Shown piece after piece: positions 37,382 to 51,076 of a DNA stretch of 64,000 nt. The position numbers and the translations under genes are program-made. Each line of letters begins with the position of its first letter. The first letter of the stretch is position 1. This stretch comes from Rhynchonema sp. JSB1_4. Taxonomy: Eukaryota; Nematoda; Chromadorea; Monhysterida; Xyalidae. Location: positions 34,123 through 98,122 of the forward strand of contig JASAMV010007432.1 in the NCBI GenBank assembly GCA_030248065.1, given 5' to 3'. The notes under the pieces are model-generated. The model searched no databases. It was given only the letters and a program-made list of their open reading frames with translations, and was not told where the DNA came from.

Positions 37382-39967
37382 TTTAGCGCAATAATGCCAA
37401 TTTTGTTAATTCCACGGCATTTTTGTGCCTTTCACATTTTTGAATTTCAGCACAACCACTTTGTTTCGATTTCAAACCGTGTCTTCTCTCTGAAACGCAA
37501 AAAAAACAGTGTGTAAAGGAAGTCAGTTTTTGTTCGGTGTCTGAAAGAGAGCAATTTGGATAACAAAAACCCGTTTGATTATGCATGACTGCTCCGACCA
37601 CTATGACTCGGTGCGTTAGCATAAAAATAAAAATAACATGAAAAAGTAGTGCCGCTGTAAACGCATCAGCCCACCCCACACTGCAGGGTGGTGGCACATG
37701 CAACCAGCAAAATGCTGAACAGTTTAGTTGTCGAGCATATGGTGAGACTACTGGGGTACAAATGACATTGTACTACCACAACATGATACATACATATGCA
37801 TCGAAGTGCCCCACGAAACATAAATATAGGACCATGGTAGTAAACTGCACCTACAGTGCGCATGTCTCACTTGCAAACACAGACACACTGCTGTTTATGA
37901 TAAAATAATGCTTAGTCACAAATCGATTAACTTGTGAACGCGCGAGCGATTATAAAGAGAAAATCGCGGTCTAGCACCGATCCTGGTTGACCAATCGCAG
38001 TTGTAAAGCTCACTATCCTAAACATTAACTGTCAAACTCCAAACACGATGTTAGATCCGGGCTCATCAAACGACACCTACACTAATATGCAGTGACGGGG
38101 CACGGTGAAACAGCGTTCTTTTGCGGTAAAACTGTCGAAAAATGTGTTGCGTCGCAATAAGGCAACTTACTGCTTGAACTGTAACAACGAAGAAGAAGAA
38201 ACGGTTTGGCGGGCCTGGCCCATAGCGCCACCGTGTCAGATAATATTTTTCGCGGAAAAATGATAAACGTTTGTGCTCTTGTTACGCGTTCGCCGTCCCC
38301 GAAGACACACGAGGCGCTGCTATTGCAATATTTTTTCTGTCGTGACAGATTTCAAATACGAACCGGCAAAGAAAATGTACACACACCTTGAAAAGTTTTT
38401 CGGCACACTGAATTTGGCAAGTGTTTTGTTACATACAGATATCTTTCGATGAAAGTACGGTACCCTAAGCTACCGAACAAAAAACGCAAGTATAAGGAAA
38501 CCGGTGGTACTGTAGTACAGTCGAAAAGAGAAAAAGATGAAAATTTAGAGCGACTTGGCAATTGCCAACTGGGGCTCAAGTGAAATATGATGATTTAGCC
38601 GTCAGTCTTGTAGGAATAACTTTCCTGGGTTCGGATTGGTAAGGCTTCTGTTTTTAATTCGGGGACCTGATATTTTTGCACTTTGTCCCTTGAAATGCAA
38701 GCATCACACATTTACGCGTGGCAAGCAGCTGATCCCACGAGGCCTGAATGTTACAAACAAATAAGTCTCGTGTCCAGGGTGTAGGACGCAACGAGCCGGG
38801 CGAACTTTTACTCGAGTAGCCAATTTCTTTAGAGGTGCAAGGAACAAGATTGGTTTTGTTTTCTACTTTGTCTCTATAGTATTCCTGCTCAAGGGGTTCA
38901 AACTTTGGGCTCGAGCCACAAGACGATTCGAAGTAACCACTGAAGGCATATGTATGTAAGAATAGATCGGAAACATCAAAGCGGAATTCGCCCGATTCTG
39001 CACTTGCGGCCCACAAAGGCCACATGAAACACGCAGACATAGAGAGAGTTCGGGAAAAAGGAGGGCGCGCTGTTTCGCGATTACGATAAACAAGAAGTGA
39101 TAGGCCGTTACGTGTGTACATGATGGTAGTTGGGTGGTCAGCGGATACCCAGGTTTTTGGGTGCAGAATTGGTAAAATGGTCAAGTGAACGACCGAGGTA
39201 CACCCATGTTAACTTTGAACATTTTGAAGTTTGTTGTTTGGTGCGCATCCTGAAAGTGCTCCCTCGTGTGCCATCGTGCTCACGGTGTATTGGGCACAAG
39301 AGGCACATGTACCCAGTACATGAATGAAATGGGCTACTGTTACAGTTGTGACAGAAATCCTGGCATATTTTAGCGTGTTCTAAGAGGCAAAATTGTCCCA
39401 GAATTCGATCATACAGAAAAAGTTACGAAAGTGGAACTTTTCTGACCACCCAGTCAGTGAAACAACCAGAGTGGTCGAAAGCAATCGAAAATGATGAATG
39501 AAACATCAAGTACAACAACATTCGGGTGCCGGGGTGCGACTTTTGTTTCGAGCGATGTGAGGAATAGGACAGGACTGGCCTTGCCAGATCCATAGGGTTT
39601 GTTCCATATCCACTTTAATGAGGCGCACTTTCCAAAGTTTACGGTAACATCCGAAAATCTGGGCTATTGAGCCAATATCAAACAACCGCATTCAGTGTAC
39701 ATGGGCCCCTGTGCATGAATTTGGGCTCGTACACGCAAACCTGTTGCAATTTCATGCGACTGCACCCAACTCCAAACCCCGGCCAAAATCAAAATTGACA
39801 CTCGCAAACAGACAAACAAAAAATAAGAACAGTAAAATTAGCGGTCATTAAAATCGTAGTATGGTGTCGTTTTCAGTCTGCAGTTTCAAACTTCTACAGC
39901 GAAAGAGCTGGGGAAAATTTCGGCCACACAAGTGCCTAAAATGAAATCTCTGGCGAGTTTTCGGACA
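37382..39967. other. Upstream flank of the receptor gene, no recognised gene
   Basis: Contains presumed promoter sequence of the Ig/FN3 gene. A minus-strand ORF of 176 codons (38654-39184) is within chance expectation and has no recognised domain. One TGAAACATCA copy at 39499-39508. Confidence 0.3.
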
Positions 39968-40515
39968 TATAGTCCAACCACGAGCTCATGAGACGACTTA
40001 TTTTGAAGTTGACTTGAACGGATCCGATAATGTTCCGGTTCCACGTATTTCGGAAATGAAAGAAAGAGAAACGCATGTATTTTTTATAAAAAAACACGCT
40101 CTCCACCTCGGTGCGCAAATTCCCTTTTGACTCCCAAAACATTTGTGTGTTGAACGACGTTGCTGTTCGCGTAAGCACGCAACAAATTGAGGCCAGCCAG
40201 CTGGAACTTGTCATCATCTCTCTCGGCCCAATCTCTTTCTTTTCTTTGCGAAAACACGTGTAAAGGCGAACTAAGGTTAAATCCGGAATCCGGAAACCGG
40301 AAATAATTTGCATACAAAAATACAAAACATTTCCGGACTCCGGAAATATTTCCGGAAAACGCAGAAATTTACATGCAAAAATAATGCGTTTTTCGGAAAT
40401 ATTTCCGGATTCCGGTTTCCGGATTCAACTTAAGTCCGCCCTAAGCGGCGCATTATTAAATCCTGCCAAGCAAGCTTTAAAAAAAGTCGTCTCATGAGCA
40501 CGTGGCTGGACTATA
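39968..40515. mobile_element. Tc1/mariner-like MITE, copy 3, with nested insertion
   Basis: Same inverted ends as the other copies but longer because of an insertion at about 40263-40445. Confidence 0.82.
40263..40445. mobile_element. Palindromic CCGGAAA-rich insertion nested in MITE copy 3
   Basis: The ends are inverted (GCGAACTAAGGTTAAATCCG versus the complement of CGGATTCAACTTAAGTCCGC). The interior is full of TCCGGAAATATTTCCGGA-type palindromes and is absent from MITE copies 1 and 2. Related CCGGAAAAA-rich sequence occurs at about 440-600 and 2050-2200 in PDCD4 introns. Confidence 0.65.
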
Positions 40516-43500
40516 CTCACTTTATGCAAGCGAATAAAGCAAGTGCAAGTTGCAACGACTAGCTTTAGAGTGGACACTAGCACTATTATCACGGGGGAAT
40601 CAAATTTCACTTTAGCATACAAGTGTTCCCAAACACAGCAAGTTGCAAACACACGTGCAATAATCTATACCGTATTGTATGAAATGTGCTAGAGCGTGAA
40701 AACTCTGTCGGGATTTGAAGTTTTTAGGTATTCCCAAGCTCACCAATTCGCAAAGTTCTAACAGACTGCGGTACTCAAGTACAATTTGTGAACGTTTTCC
40801 CTCAAGTGCGGCAAGTAAATCAGACCGAATCAGAGCATGTCCGTGTCCGACGCCACTTAAACCTGTACATGAGAACACGAGGGAAGTTCTGAGTTTGTAT
40901 GTAAAATTGCATATTGCTGACGCGCCTGCATGGGAGTTTTGAACGCAAATAAAGTATAAACCAACGGATAATGTTACTGTAACACACAAGCAACATAGGC
41001 TTCAGGCACAAGCGATGAAATTTCGCCTAATAATGCAACAAGATTTGGCTAATTTCGCGTCATGTATAAGGTTTATCATGCGCGATTGTTACAGCGAACC
41101 AGAAAGATCGCACAGTGTGAACCTAGTGTCGTGTTTATCATTGTCTAATGCGAAAATTGGCCGGCAGGATAATGTTATGATTATGTGACGATGACGAGGT
41201 ATAAAAATATCATTATATCATGAGCGTATCAAATGGATCATAAGACCAAGAACAGTGCACAAAAAGTTCCTACCCAAGTACTACCGAGAATTACCTGTTT
41301 TTTAGCTTCCAGAACAGGAACAAAGAACTGATCAACGCACGCAAGAGAGATTCACCCAGTGGTTTTTATACACTTGGGAAAAGTAATATTCACTCAGGTA
41401 TACGGACACAAAATACCCATCCGTGAATGATGAATGTGATGTCATTATCGGGTTGAGTGTATAATGTCAGAAATAAACACAACCAAGGTCGCCAGTGCTC
41501 GACGAAAAACAAGCGACTGAACTGAACATCCAACCACGTGCACTAATGCACCCAATTCTGATCTTCGTCATGCGCTTGATCTCTCGACGTTGGATACTGG
41601 TATTTTCTAATGAAGTTGGTATGTACGTATGAATAGAATCAAGAGGTTACAGGTATCACGAGTCATTGCGGTGTGAATATCAAACAGGACATTCTAAAAT
41701 ACCAAGTCAGAAAGAGAAAGGGCAAGCGCATGTCGGAAAGTGCTAGTCATGCCCGGAATATCGGCAACTGTAAAATAACGCCTGAGGCCTAATGGACGTG
41801 TAGCAAAATGGTCAATAAAATATAAAAATTACTTTTTTTATACTTTTTGTATCGAACATGATGCCGTTCGTTTAATATAACATAACAGGTGCGTGATTCA
41901 CATCAAGATAAAACAGACATTATAGAAATTTTTGGCAACAGACGTGAAACGGTGCTGATTTGATGTCGAGATCACCAATCAGGAAATTCCAATTGTTGCG
42001 TACCCTTAATCAAATGATCCAATTCTGCTGACAAAGCTAACAAATTTCTATACCGGCTGGATTCCAACAATTCCCATTCTAGGCACCGGAACTAAGCTCC
42101 CAGATGGATATCATGGCTTATTTTGATCAATTAAAGTGTGCACAGCGTAAAAGCGCATTATCTATGCTGATAACCGCATATTCATTCATTTTATTCGTCC
42201 GTCTAACGACCGTGTGTTTTCGATTGCTTTATCCTTGTCATTAACGGGTTCGGTCTAAAAAGCAGTGCATTTTATTCAGCACAGCGCGGCTCGTGAGGCC
42301 AGATCAAAGCGAATTTAGGAGCGAGGGTCATTTTGTGCAAGTGATATGGTGAGAAAATCATAGCGCTCGCGGAATTCGGGTAAAAATTAAGACATGGGAC
42401 AAGAATTGCATGCCCATTCAGATTCAGCGACCTAAAGAACGTCACAATTCTGTCACGGAACTTCAATTTGGTCCAAGCAAGTAACCAAGTGAAACAGATT
42501 TTTAAGCACATTATGCTTCTTGGAGCGGCGCGCAGGTGGTCTACGCATTAGAAGCAAACGCTGTTTTTGACACTGTACATACGTATGTATATAAGTAAGG
42601 TAAAGTGAGGTATACATTTGCGGTTTAATGGTTCAATCTGAGCACAAAACCTGCCAGGTCTGATCAAGTTCTATTTTAAGTTCTGCTGGAGTTTCTGGCC
42701 AGTACCAGAGTCTTTATGGTGCAAATGACTTGGACCAATTGTGGACCGGTGCAAAAAAATGACACCTCTGGGAGTTGTTACAGCGTGATTAATGTGCTCT
42801 TTCCGTTGTCGTTGTCTGGAGCTGCAAAAAATAGCTGGCTGCGGCGCGCGCGGCAAAATTGCACGCCAAAATATTGTGCGCGGCGGTTTGAAAACATTTG
42901 AGATCAAAATAGACATTCACTTTGGGCATGTGGGTTTGTTGTGTGTCAGAAACAAAGCGAATACTGATGCCGCACTGGGCCACCCTGGACGGAGTCATCA
43001 AAATCTTCTTTATTTTTATTGGGCGCAGTAGTAACGTCGGCGCTAGAAGAGCCCACCGCACTTGAATATCATACCAGTTGAGGACTCAATATCGATTCAC
43101 CCTATCAGATAGGGAGAACGCTGGTTGCGACTGCCCGGACTTTATGACAGAAACGAAAATAAATGTCCTTAATCTGCACGCAATGTCATTTTATCGTTCA
43201 AAAAACAAATGGCTCATTGAGCACCGATCCGGCTTAAACCTGTTGGTATTTCGTCTTGCGTCATAGAATGCGCCGAAAAAATAAAATACATCTGTGTGGT
43301 GAAAAAACCGCACTTCGCTTAGCACCTGCGAGAAATGCAAATACGAAACGCTAATCTGCGGCACCACAGTTTATATTTTGACAGGAAAGAGCTAGCCACA
43401 ATGATGTATATTTGTTTGTATTCCGAGTTTTCGATCAGCTAAAATTACTGGATGCCGCAGCTGGTTACGAGTGTGTCAAGCACTTCATGGGAAATACCAA

Positions 43501-45659
43501 ACAACAGAAACCGGACCACAGAGCACATCAAGAAAAAGCGGCATCCCTGAACAAAAATTATATCGAAACATGACATTACGATTTCAACAGCCGTAATAAC
43601 GATAATTCAAAGAGGACATACCGCAATATTTAAAATGAAAAGCCACAAACAAAGACACAGCAGTTGGGAGTTAAGCGTCAGTTTAGTGACTAAAAATAAA
43701 TAAAACGACCCATGCACGTGCTGTGGGAGACAAGAGCGAAAAATAAGCGTGTTTCCTCCCGAGCAGTCAAGAGCCCCGGGGCTGCGGGTGGCATCTGGTG
43801 GCTTATGTTTGTCATGTTGTGTTGGTCATAATAGATTGAAATGAGAAATACACAAACACACGCACACACACACCCGCAAAATCAACCAAAAATTTATAAA
43901 ACACCCACACTTGAGTCTGGGCCCCAGAAACGGCAAGCAGCATCTTTTTGGCGTCTCAAATTTCTGCTGTGGGGGACTGACGGTGGGACTCCCTTCATAT
44001 TATTACAAAGAAATAAAGGCTTGGTCTGGTATTATAAAACATTGAGGTTTGTTTTTGAGTACTAATGGCAGTGAAATATGGGCTAACTGCATGAAATGAC
44101 CCCTTGAACCTTGAGGGTGCAGGAAAGGAATTAGAAAAGCGGAAAAAATACTCGCACAGAAGCAACTCCTCAACTCACAACATCAATCTGATATGGCAAC
44201 TGAAGCAACCACCCGTGGAGGCGCGCGCCACTCCAAATATAAACAATGATTATGCACTGACTGAGGTGTACAGGGAGGAATAAAGCTCTTTATGTCAAGT
44301 GTTTAGGAATAGTAACGAAGACCGGCTGAGGCTTAAAATATACCGCTTTGCTTCAAAAGTGGAATCTGTTGGTTCAAATGGGGGGGGGCTTGAATGGGAG
44401 TTCCTTCTGATTTGAGAAAGTTGGAACTTTATGCGCCTAATTGGTGCAGTATTTTGACGTGAAAGTTGTCGAAAAGCGCTTCTGCTTTGGGCTGACCTGT
44501 GGGCCCAAGCAGCAAAACTAATAATTTTGCTCAGGCCAACTGCAGCTGGGACTTTATGTTTGTCGAAACACCAGATCAATCAGTGTGGGGTGCCCACCTT
44601 CGTGTTGGTCGGGTTAAAAAAAGTGCTCGGGCACAAACTAATGTCTCACTTGGAAATGCATTAGTTGGCGTCCTGATATATGACAAGTTATGGGCAGTTT
44701 TAAAATGGGCTCCATCTGCAGTTGACCGATGGAAATGACAGCTTGAACCCAAGATGAAATTGGGCAAGACAAAAAAAGCAAAATGAAAAAACCAGATGTG
44801 TCGAGGCTTGAAAACAAATTGATTCGCTCTCAGAATGACAGTGCTTGAAAACATAAGGTGGACGATACCTTCGTTGAAAATAAGTTCGGGACTAAAATTT
44901 TTATGAAGAAAAGGCGTTAGAATGATACGCTAAGAAATCTTTGTCTCAGGTCTCAGCGCGATAACAGATGGTGTTCTAAAACTGACATGAGCTGCTGCAC
45001 CCGCAGTGTCGTGAAAGCAAATTGATGTCACGACAGAAAAGTGGCCGGGAAAAAACAACAAATAGCTTCTGCATCCCTCTGTCCCTGAGTGGTTCAGCAG
45101 TAGTCAAGTCACAGTCCATATACATACAGAGAGAAAGAGCATGTTCTTTGACAAAAATTATTAGCTGTTATTAGTTACACTTGCCTGCGACGATAGATCT
45201 TAGGGGGTTACGTCGTGTCTGGTACGGCATGGACCTCAAATGTGCACGTGGGCATGTGGTTTTCATGTTCCAACTGGAAGGGTTAAATTTCAATGGGTAC
45301 CTGAACCAAAAGAGACCCATTATTGGTGCACAAGTCTCTGGAATGTTTGGTTGCGCAATTAGCAGTATATAGCGCGTGGGGCATTCGTTGTAGTACTACA
45401 CTTGACAGATAGCCGGATCCGGTTACAGTGTGAGTGTGAAGAAGGATAAATTATTTTGTCATTTTTTTGAGATCCAACGAATTCTGGAGCTACAGACTGG
45501 GTGGACCCATTTTCTTAATGCATGTGAAGTGCAAGCGCATGACTATAGCTGTTGTTTGATATGAATGACCAATCGTAGACTACAGTCGATAATTTGCATT
45601 AAACAGGCAAACGACAAAGAAAACACGTACTGCTGAAGGGATCAACCAGGTTTTTAGTT
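40516..45659. other. Gene-poor sequence
   Basis: No exon with recognisable homology. A 125-codon minus-strand ORF (40612-40989) begins with a hydrophobic stretch but lacks other support. Microsatellite-like CACACA and TATGTATA patches are present. Confidence 0.3.
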
Positions 45660-46382
45660 TTACCGAAGTTCTAACCTACCCTGGTACGGAGTCAGCTTCA
45701 TAAAAGCACCAAAATAATGTCGATTTTTGGCTAATAGCGTGGCGCAAACCATTTGCAAACAATGGCCAGCTCTAAATCTCAAAATTTTAGCGCCAAATAG
45801 CGGTAAATCTTGAAAGCGGCAGACACGCCTACAACGTTGGCACATCGACAAAGAGTAATGGCTGGTATTTCTCATTTGATACGAAACTTTCTGTCTGAAG
45901 GAGCAACAGTTTGGGTCGGTGGTGAAATTAAAGACATACATTGTGCTTGCTTTATACCTTGAAACAATGGCATCTTGCACAGACATCGAAGGCAAAAGAA
46001 GAAGAACAGGCAACAGGCGCACAAATTGGTGTAGGAGCATTGTGCCATTGAAGATGGGCTGCAGTGAAAGGCGGAGTCCGATAGGGTTACTTTTGGCTGC
46101 CGAAAGTTTTGGAGGAATATCGAGCTCTGGGTCACTGGGATGGAAAAAGACTGTGTTCCAGAAATTGGCTTGCTCGTCACAGGTCATGAATAACGCTCGA
46201 AAATGAACAGCAAATGAATGAAGCTCCAAAGGTGATACCGGTGTGATATTACGATAAGACAGGCAAAGACGACCGAAACAAATAAAACGTCTTTCTGTCC
46301 CAGATTCGCATGATATCATCGAAGTGGCTATTTGTATACTACCAAACAACCAACGATGTGATCGATCACTGTATGCCCACAA
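45660..46382 (-). CDS. Long unexplained ORF, 240 codons
   Basis: The longest single ORF in the window. It has a hydrophobic stretch near residues 116-137 (FVRLLPVLLLLPSMSV) and many Cys/Arg residues, but no motif I recognise and no obvious splice sites. An ORF this long is unlikely though not impossible by chance in 64 kb. It could be an intronless gene, a decayed retrogene or chance. Confidence 0.2.
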   Translation of the reverse strand: MWAYSDRSHRWLFGSIQIATSMISCESGTERRFICFGRLCLSYRNITPVSPLELHSFAVHFRALFMTCDEQANFWNTVFFHPSDPELDIPPKLSAAKSNPIGLRLSLQPIFNGTMLLHQFVRLLPVLLLLPSMSVQDAIVSRYKASTMYVFNFTTDPNCCSFRQKVSYQMRNTSHYSLSMCQRCRRVCRFQDLPLFGAKILRFRAGHCLQMVCATLLAKNRHYFGAFMKLTPYQGRLELR

Positions 46383-49300
46383 TGGTCACTTTGTGGTCCA
46401 TTCGCTTGTTGTGGCCAAGTCAGATTGATCCATCTGGGTCAAATTCAAGCTCGCTGTTGTGCTTGGTAGGGTCCCGAACTGGTACCGGAACAGAACCTAA
46501 CGAATATGAGACGGGGCTCGGGCTGTTTGCCCATATCGGTCCACTGTCCGGCGCGTGGCTACTGTTTGCAACACACAATGCCACTTTTGGATACTGGACA
46601 CTTAGAGGTGTGTGTAATCGACTTTCGAGAAAGTTAGGACGGAACTTTTTTTTCATCAAGATTTATGCACTCACTAACTCAAAGCGCGCCTATACATGTA
46701 CATACCTACATGTATGTATGTGTTAATGTTCTTGTCCTAAGTCTGGTTGTTTACCCCCATAAACTTTGAACTGATAGCAGCAATAGGGGAGGGTCAGGTG
46801 ACCCCCAGACAGCCAGAATATACACAAATCAAACACAAGTGAACATATTGCAACATTTATGGCGTAAAAATGCGAGCAAATATACAACATCCAGTACATT
46901 GACCACAAGCAATTGCGTATGTTTATGCAGTCAGATGTATTTACAGGGTGAAAACACTCAAATAAAGCCTGAAGGTGCAGCGAATGGATACAATAGATCG
47001 CGTGAAAAATATTCAATGGTGTCCTGTCTCGTTCATCTATAGTGGGTTGCAAGCTCCCTGACCCATCGGAAGCTGAAGAATACCTACAAACATGAAACCC
47101 TTGCCCAACACAATGAGATAGATTTGTGAAAGCCTCTTCTGCGTTTTTTGTTCACAATATCGGTTTGAGGGTTAACACTCACAGATACTATGATGCGTGG
47201 GTGAAAAGAAAAGAAACCGCGCATGCTGTACATACGAAGTCCGACTTTGACGTAATAAATAAAAAAACGGAAAAGGGGCTTCATCGTGTTCAAGCCTGGG
47301 TACAGCTCAAATGTCGGCAGCTGAGCGCAGATGGGAAGGTCCCAAGCTTTTCAAAGAATCAACCGTGGCGCGTCCGCCATATCTCAAGAAAAAAATGGGT
47401 ACCGTGCATGAACAAAGTGTTTTATTGATCGAAAGGATATAGTACTCAAAGAGATACTCAGAAAAATACATATAGGTACACACGACAGTAACAGAATTGC
47501 ATATTCACCGACATAAGAAAGCATATGGGCCGCTTTCATAAACATTAAGCACACCAATGTACTTTTTCGTTGAAACTGATCCATGTGCTCATGCTCAACC
47601 CTTGCTTATTCAGAAAAGCAGTTGTTTTTCTTGTTTATTCAACTTCAAAAGAGCAAAAACCGCTGATTTTTGAAGGAAAACAACGTGATTCATATGCAAA
47701 TCTACAGCGGCAATGTGGAATCGTGATGACGGAGAGAAATGATGGCGTCCTGAAACTGTCGATTTGAAATGCGATTTAGTGAACGAAATTGAGCTGAAAA
47801 TAACTGTCGAATGGCCACCACACAGCTCGAAGGAACACAACGTTACCGAAAATTGCGGTGCACTAAAAGCGCCGTTAAATCGCGTCAAAAAAGCTGAAAG
47901 TCACTTCCGAAAACAGCCAATCTCGCACTATGGGACTCATTACAACAGTTTTTCTAGCGAACTTGAATGGCGTTCAAAATAGTGAACATCATTTAGCTGT
48001 GAAATCAGCCAAAACAAATCATTATTTTCAAGTTTGCGCACCAGCTGCATATACAGCACCTAGGGCGACAGTTAACGCTTCAAAAGTAGACCGGCGTAAA
48101 CAAAACGTGTCTTGTGAACGTCCATAAGGTGCAGACCTTATACATATACAGATGATCAAAAAACTACATTCCGATAATGTGCTTCTGAGAAATCTCCCGG
48201 TTTGAAAGCGGAACAAAAATGTTTTCGGTCGAAAACCATGAAAAACACGGCAATTTTTGTCCTGTCTTGATTTGACGAACAAGCAAAACTCACATTTGCT
48301 CCAAAATTGATGGCACAACGCGCGAAGCCCGTAGAAAAACCTATGCATCTCCATAATTCATCAGTTTTACACTATCGGGTACACTGGTTTCATCCAAACC
48401 GAGATGCCGACTTTTTGCTCTGGCTCCGTGCGGTTGTGTTTCCCAGGGTTAAAACTAATGCCCAAAGCCGCACTGGTACATTATGTTTTTAGCCCCGACA
48501 ACGATTGAAAAGGCTAAACTAGAGCGTGTTTTGTAGAAAAATGAGGAAACTAGTATAATTTGTTATGCGAACGTACATATCTGCTACAAAGGCAAATATG
48601 CTTGGAATACCCAATAATCCGGTTGAAAATGTAGAAATAATCAAAAAAGTTTGACAGACTGGCAGCATGAAATGTTTTTACTAAAGTTTTACGATGACTG
48701 ACATGAAGCTGTCTGTAAAGAATGAGTGAAGGGATGACATTTTTGAGGTCCGGATTGTGTTTTTGCAATTCAAATATGAGGTCGTTTGTGGCCCAAACTG
48801 TCAAACGCCTGACCAAAGCTCACTGTTGTTTTCCCCGCAAAATTATATTTTTAAAATAGCGTCTCAAACGGTTTGACCAAACTGATGATCAATTTCTAAA
48901 CTAACTGACGATGCTTTAAGTGAAGAGCAGACCGTGAATGCTTGAGCATGCGGCGAAAAAATTAAAGATTTATGACAAAACATTACGACGCTATCGCTAT
49001 ACTGAGACCTTGGGTAGAATTTCAATATTTTAAGAACAACAACAAATCAACAACGTTAATAATAAAACAAACTGAATTTTTAATGAGAGGCACTGTGTGG
49101 CAAGCGACCTTGAACAATTCTGCGTGCAGAAGGCAAATATAAAAAATTTGGAGTTATTGGAATCGCGCATGTTTTTCGTTTGCAAATCGCATTCGGCGGA
49201 CGAAAAAATTTAGTCGACGACACGAAAATCAAGCGCAGCCGCAGTGAAGCGAGCGTTGTTATTTGATGATGAATTTTTCAATCAATTGTTTCACATGTGA

Positions 49301-51030
49301 TTTGACAGTTTGCGTTGGAACAAAAAAAGCTGCGAGTGAAATTACAACGTTTTTCACACGTTCCTGGAAAGTGTGACAATTTGTCCGTTTATTTCATATT
49401 CAGGTTTTGACCTCAGGGAAGGAGCGAAAAACGAGCCCACCCGTTGGGTTTGAATAAGTGAAGTCAATTCATTAGGAATGAAAATTAGTGAGAATTAGTA
49501 AGTTATTATCGTTCGTCAACCTGTTTCAAAGAGAAAGCTAATGGAATGGAAATACTGTTAGGTAGCACCTGCTATTTCTGTTCCAAAACAGGACAGGCTA
49601 AAAAAATGTAAGAAAGTACAGTGCAAACAGTTTCAGTAATATATAAGTCCGTTACATATTTTCGAAGCAACCGGCTTGTTTGAAGCTTTGAACAGCATTG
49701 CTGAAAATTCCCAACAATAGTCGAACTTCAAAATACTGCTTTCGCGCCAAAATGCACCTTTCCACTTTGGCTTCGATGAACATAAAATTATCCAAGGGTA
49801 ACCGGAGAGCAAACAAATCCCAAAACAAACACATGGTCACATGACACAACACCAGCTTTTATTGCGACCGACCGCCTGTTGTGTTTTATCGAAAACGGGA
49901 GAAAATCGAAAATGAACGAAAACAATGGCCCAACCGGAAATCAGCCTTTGTTTGCTCGATTATGCAATTATATTGAAGGGCACAGGTGGAGAATGAGCAC
50001 AATAGGACAGGGAGCTTGTCAAACCTAAAATTAGGAACCTTTCACTTTCAGGAACAGCGGGGTACACCGATTTTCGCTTTCATATTTTTTCAACGAGAAA
50101 TTCGAGTCACTTAAGATTGGGTATTGAGATGAAAGGCACAAACACACACATTTTCACACAAAAACGACATATCGTTTTTGTCCAAAAAGCCAGGTCGGAG
50201 ATAAAATCTACATTTTTGTTCCGATTTTTTTATTTTTGAGCAATATATCGAGAAGATTGGACCTAATTAAGCGATGCACACCCAAAACATACATATTGGC
50301 ACAAGATTCTAATCTTCGAGGCTCAAAGGCCTATGCTTCGGGCGGGTGCAGCAAGCACCTGAACATCAAAGGACCCAAAGCGATGAAATGCCGAAAGGTA
50401 TGACCCGGATCAAGTGAAATCAATCATTAGTGGGTTACAATCATTCGCCGATTGCGCAAAGCTTTTATTCAGTGGGATTGAGATCATAGCTTTAGCGCTT
50501 CTTACCACAAGATTGGAAAGATGAAACAGGACATGCGTAATTTGGTCAGCTTGAGACATTCACAATGCCAGACATGTAAAAGTAACCTATGTATGTACAA
50601 CTTTGCAGATGTTACCTATAGATACAGTAAGACCTGGATCAAACGGTTTGTTTACTTTGAGGCAATATTACAAGTCAAACAGGTGGTTTCAACATCTCTA
50701 TACTTCAGCCGAAGAGCAAACACTCAACAAAGGAGCATGCGGACAAAAACCCGTTTTCATATCCTGAGCTTTGTATGTATTCAATGTCGTAAAAAGCCGA
50801 ACCATGATACCTGACCGGGCAAAAAGTGCCGAAATTGTCAAAAGTCTGGTGCCAACCCATCAACCTGTATGAAAAAGGCGCATACTGGGAGGAAATTCGT
50901 ACAGTCGAAAGAGCAGTCAAAAAGGCGTGCAATATAGCAATAAATTTGATCATACCACAAGCATCACACAAACACAAGTGCAAGGTTAGTGACATTCCTT
51001 TTTGCGCGCTTGGTTGGTTTGGTTTCGTAT

Positions 51031-51076
51031 GAGTGTGAACGTTTGAAGGGGTGGAGTGTGAACGTTTGAAGGGGTG
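51031..51076. repeat. 23-bp tandem repeat, two copies
   Basis: Two direct copies of a 23-bp unit beginning GAGTGTGAACGTTTGAAGGG. Confidence 0.85.

Larger units (their letters stand above)
1109..39508. other. Dispersed 10-bp motif TGATGTTTCA / TGAAACATCA
   Basis: Exact TGATGTTTCA on the plus strand starts at 1109, 5699, 10078, 19819, 20381, 29928 and 32484. Exact TGAAACATCA starts at 3838, 8392, 12606, 20131, 29688, 30141, 32904 and 39499. One-mismatch copies are near 6486, 18504, 19673, 30528, 31318, 33543, 33698, 33757 and 35243. No copy was seen right of 40 kb. Several lie at 3' splice sites in sense, for example TGATGTTTCAG at the acceptor of the last receptor exon. Function unknown. Confidence 0.75.

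Noticed and set aside
38654..39184. Minus-strand ORF of 176 codons
   Set aside because: About one ORF of this length is expected by chance in the window; no recognisable domain or splice context.
1109..39508. Calling the TGATGTTTCA motif a nematode piRNA (Ruby) promoter
   Set aside because: Only the GTTTCA core is shared, the phylum is unknown, and copies occur inside conserved coding exons; kept as an unexplained motif.
40612..40989. Minus-strand ORF with signal-peptide-like start
   Set aside because: Within chance length, no conserved motif, no supported exon structure.
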